A stretch of DNA of 64,000 nt. It comes from Furfurilactobacillus siliginis. Its GTDB lineage: Bacteria > Bacillota > Bacilli > Lactobacillales > Lactobacillaceae. The notes beneath the pieces are model-generated. The model was not told the DNA's origin and ran no database searches. It saw only the letters and a list, made by a program, of their open reading frames with translations. Within the stretch, counting starts at the first letter, position 1, and the number at the start of each line of letters is the position of its first letter. Location: the NCBI RefSeq assembly GCF_001437435.1, contig NZ_JQCB01000007.1, forward strand, positions 32,847 to 96,846, in the 5' to 3' direction. Of the stretch, positions 58,076 to 64,000 are shown piece by piece. The position numbers were made by a program, and so were the translations under genes.

Positions 58076-59029
58076 CTAAACAACCTGTTTTATTAGCACC
58101 ATCATTACCGGAACAACGACCAATGATAACAAAGTTGTTTCAGTCACCATAATGGATGCAAAGTTCGCATCGGCGTTATAGAGTTTTGCAACAACCGGTG
58201 CATTTGTCATCACAGGCATGCATGATTGCAAGATAAATACCTGCTTCATGAGATTCGGCATATCACTCTTAGCCACTAATACCGTCATTAATAACGGTGC
58301 AATAACAAAGCGACCAAGCAAAATGCCAATACTGTACCGATTCAACCGCATATTTAGAATTCCGGCATTGAATACGGAAATTCCGATAAACAGCATCGAC
58401 AATGGAATGGTCAAGCCACCTAAGTATGTAAATGTCTGATTCAAAAATACGGGTATGTGCCAGTTTAACATTACCAAAACAACGCCAATCATGAATCCAA
58501 TCAAAGGTGCAGAGAAAACCTTTTGTAAGATTAACCTCAAACTCATACGTTCATTACTGCGCCCATCGTGTTGAATAAAGTACACACCAATCGTCCAAAA
58601 GATGGTCGTGTTGGCCATGTAATACACCAGCACGTATGGCAAGCTCTTCGTTCCAAAGATTGCCAAGTTAATCGGCAAACCCACAAACACCGTGTTGGAA
58701 TTAAAGAACATCGATGCAAATAAGCCACGGCGACTCGGGTCAATGTGTAATAAATACACCAGTCCCCAGGCAATGATCATGAGCAATAACATTGACAGTA
58801 CCGGAAACCGCAAATCCGGTAGCAATCGTAACAGCTCTTGTTTCGAAAAATCATGTGTGATGGATACAATCATGTATGGCGGCAACGCGACTTGCGTAAC
58901 GAGCTTTGCCAACAAGCGAGTCGAATGATCATCAAACCATTTTCGAGCGGCCAAGTAATAACCAACGGCCACCATTAAAATAATCATGAGCACGCCTTGC
59001 GCACTTTCTAAAAACACTGCCATTATCAT
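58076..59029 (-). CDS. AEC-family (auxin efflux carrier-like) transporter
   Basis: 317 residues with about ten hydrophobic segments. The pattern RRGLFASMFFNSNTVFVGLP INLA at the first half and QSCMPVMTNAPVVAKLYNAD near the end are characteristic of the family, which in lactic acid bacteria includes malate and other organic-acid carriers. The substrate cannot be told. The start lacks a strong ribosome binding site. A single gene. Confidence 0.88.
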   Translation of the reverse strand: MIMAVFLESAQGVLMIILMVAVGYYLAARKWFDDHSTRLLAKLVTQVALPPYMIVSITHDFSKQELLRLLPDLRFPVLSMLLLMIIAWGLVYLLHIDPSRRGLFASMFFNSNTVFVGLPINLAIFGTKSLPYVLVYYMANTTIFWTIGVYFIQHDGRSNERMSLRLILQKVFSAPLIGFMIGVVLVMLNWHIPVFLNQTFTYLGGLTIPLSMLFIGISVFNAGILNMRLNRYSIGILLGRFVIAPLLMTVLVAKSDMPNLMKQVFILQSCMPVMTNAPVVAKLYNADANFASIMVTETTLLSLVVVPVMMVLIKQVV

Positions 59030-59132
59030 CGGGCTTTCATTTCAAAATTACATTTAGTATACCACCCGATTTAAACACCACGCTTTGTGGTCTAGTAAAT
59101 CTAATCTCATACTGCCATTGTTTTTTTAAATA

Positions 59133-59175
59133 AAATGGTCCGAGACAAAAATCACGCTTGTCTCGGACCATTTCC
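59133..59175 (-). terminator. Terminator after the mannose PTS operon
   Basis: A 16-base stem AAATGGTCCGAGACAA (59133-59148) / its complement (59158-59173), with a T-rich stretch on the minus strand. It ends the operon after the DUF956 gene. Confidence 0.85.
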
Positions 59176-59227
59176 AGTTAACAACATTATCCCCATTTAA
59201 ATTAAAGTGTGGCTCAATCTATCACGC

Positions 59228-59620
59228 CTAACCTTGCTTTTTAGTTGCACGACGGTTCACGATGTTCTTGACGTCTCTGACAATCATTTTGTGCAACGGT
59301 AATGCGCGAACCACATGATCTGGGTCCACATGGTTACGAATGGCACGTAAGACGGCCTTGGGCTTTCGTGATGAGAATCGATATGAACCATTGTGCTTCG
59401 TTTGCAATGTAAAACGAGGAATCCAGCGGCCATTAAACACGACAGCAGCAACGACATAAGTCACTTCATCCCACGGAATCTGTACATATTTAGTCGTGTC
59501 CCGATCGTTATAAAATTCAAACGCCGCATCCCCGACCATGATTTTGCCGTAGTTGCTCATACTCATATATGAAGTGGCATTAGCGACTAATTCAACTTTG
59601 CTGTTTAATGATTCAACCAT
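59228..59620 (-). CDS. manO: DUF956 protein (ManO), mannose-PTS associated
   Basis: 130 residues, starting MVESLNSKVELVANATSYMS, with IMVGDAAFEFYNDRDTTKYV and RFTLQTKHNGSYRFSSRKPK. This family is found almost only at the end of mannose-PTS operons in Firmicutes and may regulate them. It is 86 bases after the IID gene and is the last gene of the operon. Confidence 0.88.
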   Translation of the reverse strand: MVESLNSKVELVANATSYMSMSNYGKIMVGDAAFEFYNDRDTTKYVQIPWDEVTYVVAAVVFNGRWIPRFTLQTKHNGSYRFSSRKPKAVLRAIRNHVDPDHVVRALPLHKMIVRDVKNIVNRRATKKQG

Positions 59621-59706
59621 TTTTCTTTCCTCTCATTGCCAACATTTATGTAAGACAATGGCGGCTGCGCCCACGAAGAACGCACCGCCATCGGTTAATC
59701 ATTCTA

Positions 59707-60630
59707 TTATAGCCAACCAACTACGTGAAGGCCAACACCAACTACGAAGATACCTAGGATGATGATGATTGGAGAAACTTTCTTCTTCAATAACCACATG
59801 CATAAGAACGTCAATAGTAAGGCCATCAAACCAGGAATCAATTGGTCCAAGTTATTTTGCAAGGTTGTAACCTTCACGTTTGAAAGTGACAAACCCTTAC
59901 CCATGTTGTACTGAGTCAAAGCTTCTTGAATACCCTTTGAGCCCTTTGGAAGACTGTTCCAGTCGATGTAAGATCCCTTTTGTTGTTGAATCTTAGAAAC
60001 AACAGGCTTGAAGTCAATCTTAACCCACCGTTCAATCAAGGCACCGATGACGAACATCCCCATCATTGAAGCACCGCGAGTGATCTTTTGTAACAAACCA
60101 CCAGATAAATCTTCACTGATACGAGAACCGGCACGGTAACCAAATTCTTGGGTGTACCACATAAAGCCCCAACGAATCAGGTTGTAAAGAACGAAGAACA
60201 AGATTGGCCCAAGAATGTTACCACCAATGGCCATTGATGCACCTAAGGCACCAATGATTGGACGTACAGTGAACCAGAAGACTGGGTCACCAACACCGGC
60301 AAGTGGTCCCATCATCCCAACTTTAACCCCTTGGATGGCAACGTCGTCAACAGGAGCACCATTGGCACGGTCTTCTTCCAAGGCAAGCGTAACACCAATA
60401 ATTGGTGAAGCTAAGTATGGGTGAGTGTTAAAGAATTCCAAGTGCCGCTTGTAAGCCGCAATCCGGTCTTCTTTTTTTGTATATAATTTGTTCAATGCAG
60501 GCATCAGAGAGTATAGCCAGCCAGCGTTTTGCATCCGTTCATAGTTCCAAGAACCTTGGATAAACGTGGACCGCCAAGCGACCTTCAGCCGATCATTTCT
60601 ACTTAATGTTACTTTTTTGCTATCAGCCAT
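59707..60630 (-). CDS. manN: Mannose-family PTS component IID
   Basis: 307 residues. Membrane component that forms the sugar channel with IIC. Family landmarks are WRSTFIQGSWNYERMQNAGW, AFFNTHP-like LEFFNTHPYLASPIIGVTLA and GPLAGVGDPVFWFTVRPIIG, with hydrophobic segments near the C-terminus. In other species ManM/ManN is the receptor of class IIa bacteriocins and lactococcin A. Confidence 0.95.
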   Translation of the reverse strand: MADSKKVTLSRNDRLKVAWRSTFIQGSWNYERMQNAGWLYSLMPALNKLYTKKEDRIAAYKRHLEFFNTHPYLASPIIGVTLALEEDRANGAPVDDVAIQGVKVGMMGPLAGVGDPVFWFTVRPIIGALGASMAIGGNILGPILFFVLYNLIRWGFMWYTQEFGYRAGSRISEDLSGGLLQKITRGASMMGMFVIGALIERWVKIDFKPVVSKIQQQKGSYIDWNSLPKGSKGIQEALTQYNMGKGLSLSNVKVTTLQNNLDQLIPGLMALLLTFLCMWLLKKKVSPIIIILGIFVVGVGLHVVGWL

Positions 60631-60650
60631 TTTCTTTTCCCTCCCTAATT

Positions 60651-61457
60651 TTAATAGTCATCTAAAATGTCGCCTAACGGATCGCCAGTGTTGTTATTAC
60701 CACTGTCACCTCCGTTACCGTTACCACCTTCGTCAAGCTTCAAGTACATCAAAGCAAGTGACAAACCGATGGTCCCAATAGCGATTAAAGTTAGTTCAGA
60801 AAGAGCTGCGACAGCGAAACCAATGGCAAAGAATGGCCAAACTTCGCTGGAAGCCATCATGTTGATAACCATGGCATAACCAACGGCAACGACCATACCC
60901 CCACCAATAGCCATCCCATCGGATAACCATGCTGGCATTGATTCAAGCATTGCCCGAACCTGTGCTGCAGGGATAACTAATAGTAAGGCTGCAGGAATCG
61001 CAATCCGTAAACCTTGTAAACAGATACATACAACTTGCCACATGTTAATCGTGCGGTAGTTACCTTTTTCAGCAGCCGCATCCATAATATGAATGATGGC
61101 AACTGTGATGGTACGAACGATCATGGTTAAGAATAAACCGGCAACGGCCAGTGGAATCGCAATCGCGATGGCTGAACCAATTCCCTTTGTACCTTGACCA
61201 CCTTGAACCAAAATAATTGCTGATGCAACGGATGCCAATGCGGCATCGGGTGCGACGGCGGCACCAATGTTAGCCCAACCTAGGGCGATCATTTGTAATG
61301 AACCACCGAGGATTAAACCGGCTGTTAACTGACCAGTTGCTAATCCGATTAATGTACATGAAACCAAGGGTTGGTGAAGTTGAAATTCATCCAAAATCCC
61401 TTCCATGCCGGCAAAAAATGCCACGATGATTACTAAAATCATTGAAATAGCAGACAT
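60651..61457 (-). CDS. manM: Mannose-family PTS component IIC
   Basis: 268 residues, membrane component. Starts MSAISMILVIIVAFFAGMEG and includes LVSCTLIGLATGQLTAGLIL then GGSLQMIALGWANIGAAVAP, all IIC signatures. The C-terminal tail is hydrophilic and rich in Gly, Asn and Asp (GNGNGGDSGNNNTGDP), longer than usual. 31 bases after manL. Confidence 0.95.
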   Translation of the reverse strand: MSAISMILVIIVAFFAGMEGILDEFQLHQPLVSCTLIGLATGQLTAGLILGGSLQMIALGWANIGAAVAPDAALASVASAIILVQGGQGTKGIGSAIAIAIPLAVAGLFLTMIVRTITVAIIHIMDAAAEKGNYRTINMWQVVCICLQGLRIAIPAALLLVIPAAQVRAMLESMPAWLSDGMAIGGGMVVAVGYAMVINMMASSEVWPFFAIGFAVAALSELTLIAIGTIGLSLALMYLKLDEGGNGNGGDSGNNNTGDPLGDILDDY

Positions 61458-61488
61458 CTGAGAAATCCTCCCATCTTAATTATCGTGC

Positions 61489-62481
61489 TTATGCGTTATT
61501 AGCCTGTAATTCTTTACGGGCTTTTTCGATGATTTCATCCATGTTAGCAGATGAGTCATCTGGAACCTTACGAACGTCAAACTTAATGCCAGCTGCCTTC
61601 AATTTGTCGAAGGTTTCAACATCTTCTTTTCCAAGTGACAACACCTTGCTTACGGCAACTTTGCCGGCTGAGTGTGCCATGGAGCCAATGTTCAGGGTCG
61701 TGATGTCTACGCCACCTTGAATCGTACGTAATGCATCTTCTGGTGTTTCAAAGAGAACCAATGCTTTAGTAGCCCCAAAACGAGGATCCTTAGCAATTTC
61801 GATCATCTTATCAACTGGGATAACATTACCTTTTACACCAGGTGGTGTCGCTTCAACAATCATGTTCTTTCTTAACTTGTCCTTTGAGACGTTGTCAGAA
61901 ACAACGATGATCCGGTCAGGATTAATTGACCGTGTCCAGGCAGTCGCAACTTGACCATGTAATAAACGTGAGTCAACCCGTGCAAGTCCAAACTTGATGT
62001 GTCCATCGCCCAAAACAGTGCCTGGTGCGATTGCACCCTTAGGTTGACCGTCATCTACAGCAGCCTTTGTTTCAGCTGGTTGTAATGATTCAGGCTTTGC
62101 CTTAACGCCGTCCTTAGCAGTTTCGATGATGTGACTCGCAATTTCTTGTGCTGAGTCCATCCCCATCCGTGAACCATAAGCTTCAATTACCATTGGTAAA
62201 TTCATACCAGTAACAATTGCCCATGTATCCTTGTGTTCCTCAAAGAGGTTGTTCGCCTGATTGAATGGTGTTCCGCCCCATAAGTCGATCAGTAGCAAGA
62301 CTTGATCTGGATCGTCAAAGGTTGCAACCGCTTTCTCAAATTTGGCACGAACATCATCTGGGCCTTCGCTAGGCAGCAAGGTGACTGTTTGCACATTTTC
62401 TTGTTTACCGAAAATCATTTCGCCAGATTGGAAAATGCCTTCTGCAAAGCCACCATGACTGGCTAAGATAATACCTACCAT
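61489..62481 (-). CDS. manL: Mannose-family PTS fused IIAB component
   Basis: 330 residues. The IIA domain (1-135) has phospho-accepting H9 in [10 protein letters not shown] and [21 protein letters not shown] linker (about 136-160) leads to the IIB domain (163-330) with the phospho-histidine in [20 protein letters not shown]. It passes phosphate from HPr to the sugar through IIC/IID. It is preceded by separate IIA and IIB genes, which look redundant with it. Confidence 0.95.
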   Translation of the reverse strand: MVGIILASHGGFAEGIFQSGEMIFGKQENVQTVTLLPSEGPDDVRAKFEKAVATFDDPDQVLLLIDLWGGTPFNQANNLFEEHKDTWAIVTGMNLPMVIEAYGSRMGMDSAQEIASHIIETAKDGVKAKPESLQPAETKAAVDDGQPKGAIAPGTVLGDGHIKFGLARVDSRLLHGQVATAWTRSINPDRIIVVSDNVSKDKLRKNMIVEATPPGVKGNVIPVDKMIEIAKDPRFGATKALVLFETPEDALRTIQGGVDITTLNIGSMAHSAGKVAVSKVLSLGKEDVETFDKLKAAGIKFDVRKVPDDSSANMDEIIEKARKELQANNA

Positions 62482-62541
62482 GAGTGTCCCTCCTAAAATA
62501 AAATTTGAAGCCGTTAATTAGTGTTCGGTGTTACCACCGAT

Positions 62542-63036
62542 CTAGAAGCCGTTGTCTGCTAACAGGGTCATCAGATCTTGTTGCCGGTCACTTGGAACCT
62601 TCCGAACTTCTAGTGCGACCCCGGAGTCGTGTAGTTTCGTGAATGTCTCTGCATCCGCTTGATCAACTGCCACGGCATCCGTGATCATTTTTTTACCATC
62701 TGTGAAGCTCAAACTACCAACATTGACAGATGGTAGTGTCACCCCAGCGTCGATAACCCGAAGGACATCTTTCGGCGTTTCAAATAGTAGAAACGCTTCA
62801 ACATCAGCAAACTGTTCGTCATTCATAACGGCAGCCAACTGATTCACTGCAATAACATTGACCATTACACCTGGAGGTGCGGCCTGAGTTACGAGGTTCT
62901 TACGCAAGGGATCCTGCGCAACACCATCGGAAACCACGATAATGCGGTTTGGCTTAACAGCTTGAGTCCAAACTGTCGCTACCTGACCATGCAGTAAACG
63001 AGAATCGATGCGTGCTAAACGAATTGTCATTGGCAT
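62542..63036 (-). CDS. Separate mannose-family PTS component IIB
   Basis: 164 residues. The phospho-histidine lies in [20 protein letters not shown], and the IIB fold continues with RIIVVSDGVAQDPLRKNLVT and APPGVMVNVIAV. It is close to the IIB half of ManL but clearly diverged, so it is an old duplicate, not a recent copy. It follows the IIA gene after 5 bases and precedes manL by 60 bases, a gap holding a small CGGTG / CACCG hairpin. Confidence 0.93.
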   Translation of the reverse strand: MPMTIRLARIDSRLLHGQVATVWTQAVKPNRIIVVSDGVAQDPLRKNLVTQAAPPGVMVNVIAVNQLAAVMNDEQFADVEAFLLFETPKDVLRVIDAGVTLPSVNVGSLSFTDGKKMITDAVAVDQADAETFTKLHDSGVALEVRKVPSDRQQDLMTLLADNGF

Positions 63037-63041
63037 TTCGA

Positions 63042-63452
63042 TTATTCCTCCCTTTCAGGCTGCTGCAAAACTAAGTGTTTAACGCCAGCTTTCGCCGTAT
63101 CCTCTAAATGAGGAATAACCTCGGCTAACGTTTGGTTGCGGACGGTGTAGGCCTCAATCACCATCGCCAAGTTTAACCCGGTGATTAGTGCCATCCGTTC
63201 GGTGTGTTCAGCCACGATTCGACTAGCAACATTAAATGGCGAACCACCCCAAAGATCGACTAAAAACAACACTTCATCTTTCGGTGCGAAACCGGCCAAG
63301 ACTTTGTCATATTGTTCCTTTAAACCCTCAGGATCATCACCAGGCATGAACTCAACCGTCGCCACTTTTTCTTGTTCACCGAAAATCATTGTTGCTGACT
63401 GCTTGATTCCACTGGCGAACGCACCGTGACTGGCAAGTACAATTGCTAGCAT
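63042..63452 (-). CDS. Separate mannose-family PTS component IIA
   Basis: 136 residues. Phospho-accepting histidine H9 in LAIVLASHGAFASGIKQSA and FLVDLWGGSPFNVASRIVAE. It is the first gene of the operon. The ATG at 63452 follows GGAGGTG; an in-frame GTG overlapping that site was rejected. With the next gene it forms a second, unlinked IIA/IIB pair before the fused IIAB. Confidence 0.93.
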   Translation of the reverse strand: MLAIVLASHGAFASGIKQSATMIFGEQEKVATVEFMPGDDPEGLKEQYDKVLAGFAPKDEVLFLVDLWGGSPFNVASRIVAEHTERMALITGLNLAMVIEAYTVRNQTLAEVIPHLEDTAKAGVKHLVLQQPEREE

Positions 63453-63496
63453 CTCGTGCACACCTCCTTTCTGATGCTCATATAAGTGACACGTTC

Positions 63497-63502
63497 AGTA
63501 TA
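63497..63502 (-). promoter_or_regulatory. Possible -10 of the mannose PTS operon
   Basis: Minus strand TATACT, 45 bases before the start codon, without a good -35. No sigma-54 type -24/-12 sequence was seen, so a sigma-A promoter is likely. Confidence 0.4.
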
Positions 63503-63558
63503 ACTAAAGTTATTGACCATTTCACTTAATCTGTATCATAGCCATTCACTATCCGTTG

Positions 63559-63680
63559 GTAAAGCGCTTACAATCAAATTTGAAAATAATTGCAAAAAAA
63601 GACGTTTCATACCGACGTACTATGTAAATCGCTTGCTGCTCTTGAGCACGTGAATAGCATACCGTAGTGAAGCGCTTACA
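63559..63680 (-). promoter_or_regulatory. Cluster of CcpA (cre)-like sites
   Basis: GTAAAGCGCTTACA at 63559-63572 matches the cre consensus at 12 of 14 positions and GTGAAGCGCTTACA at 63667-63680 at 11. A weaker GTAAATCGCTTGCT is at 63624-63637. They lie upstream of the putative -10, suggesting control by CcpA, and upstream placement allows activation as well as repression. They could also serve a gene beyond the window. Confidence 0.65.
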
Positions 63681-63867
63681 TCAAGTACAATCTCTACAGA
63701 TGTGTCCGAAAACTTTCAAAATGGACTAGACAGGTTTGCGTAAACCGGTATCATTTGGGCGCTCAGCATAATTCACAAGCGTTGACTATTTTCGCAATTT
63801 TTTTCAATTAAGTTTTGGTAAAGGGTTCAGTGGGTGATGCGCACATGTGGGGGGAGTGTCTCCGACA

Positions 63868-64000
63868 AAACAGGGTAACAGTGAGCTCACTGCGTTCGCA
63901 GGCGTAAAACTAGCGGGCCTTACCGTTGCGGGCCTTGCGAATCCTTCGCAGCCCTTCACTCCCGGCAGGCTAGTTTCCCGCCGTCACTGTTACCCTGTTT
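63868..64000. repeat. 133-base near-palindromic element
   Basis: Arms AAACAGGGTAACAGTGA (63868-63884) and its exact complement (63984-64000). Inner paired arms GGCG-AAACTAGC / GCTAGTTT-CGCC, a central hairpin GGGC-TGCGAA / TTCGCA-GCCC, and small palindromes GTGAGCTCAC and TGCGTTCGCA. No coding potential. It may extend past the window by one or more bases. Confidence 0.75.

Noticed and set aside
63462..63720. Sigma-54 promoter for the mannose PTS operon
   Set aside because: No TGGCAC-N5-TTGC-like sequence was found on the minus strand, and no LevR/ManR activator gene is in the window.
1..64000. CRISPR arrays, prophage, transposase genes or antibiotic resistance genes
   Set aside because: No spaced direct repeats, phage genes, transposases or resistance determinants were found. 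The drug-target regions in rpoB, rpsL and rpsE look wild type.

Overview
The window is chromosomal DNA of a lactic acid bacterium, most likely of the family Lactobacillaceae. The S14 protein is the four-cysteine type. The ribosomal, RNA polymerase and ECF gene order is that of Firmicutes. It carries PepC, a D-lactate dehydrogenase, ClpC/CtsR, a mannose-family PTS with its DUF956 partner, a T-box leader and a lysine riboswitch. No genus is assigned. There is no prophage, CRISPR array, plasmid function or intact insertion sequence.

Positions 1-4201 (all minus) hold an operon that begins with a membrane-anchored protein of uncertain family and continues ecfA1-ecfA2-ecfT (vitamin-uptake energising module), truA and rplM, the last cut by the window edge. 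Positions 4471-18696 are the S10/spc/alpha ribosomal cluster (S10 to L17, with secY, adk, infA and rpoA). It has a near-consensus promoter in front of rpsJ and an internal terminator plus promoter between adk and infA. Positions 19032-22787 hold a nicotinamidase (plus strand) and the str operon rpsL-rpsG-fusA (minus), which has its own strong promoter.

Positions 23085-26270 are an accessory pocket between the str and rpoBC operons: a prepilin peptidase, an ArsR-type repressor, a divergent oleate hydratase with a methionine where most family members have glutamate, and an 83-residue stand-alone piece that looks like the C-terminal domain of FakA (fatty acid kinase). Positions 26464-37360 hold rpoC, rpoB with a structured leader, clpC and ctsR under a CtsR operator.

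Positions 37826-49759 (all minus) hold tenA, a D-lactate dehydrogenase, two membrane-protein genes, an unknown gene, nrnA, five tRNA genes, serS with a T-box leader, a deoxynucleoside kinase, a lysine permease with a lysine riboswitch, an Rrf2-type regulator and an acetyltransferase. Positions 49833-55770 (plus) hold an alpha/beta hydrolase, an acetyltransferase, pepC, a small unknown gene and a two-component system. Positions 55965-63452 (minus) hold a phosphoglycerate mutase, a LysM-CHAP wall hydrolase, an AEC-type transporter and a mannose-family PTS operon that has separate IIA and IIB genes as well as a fused IIAB gene.

The most unusual material is non-coding. At least eight diverged copies of one dispersed intergenic repeat lie beside terminators between 34 and 56 kb. 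Two of them carry a central hairpin whose stem bases change in pairs. A separate 133-base near-palindrome with perfect 17-base arms ends at the last base of the window. Other points of interest are an apparent terminator inside the tRNA cluster, a riboswitch promoter whose -35 sits inside the upstream gene's terminator, and the fatty-acid gene pocket.
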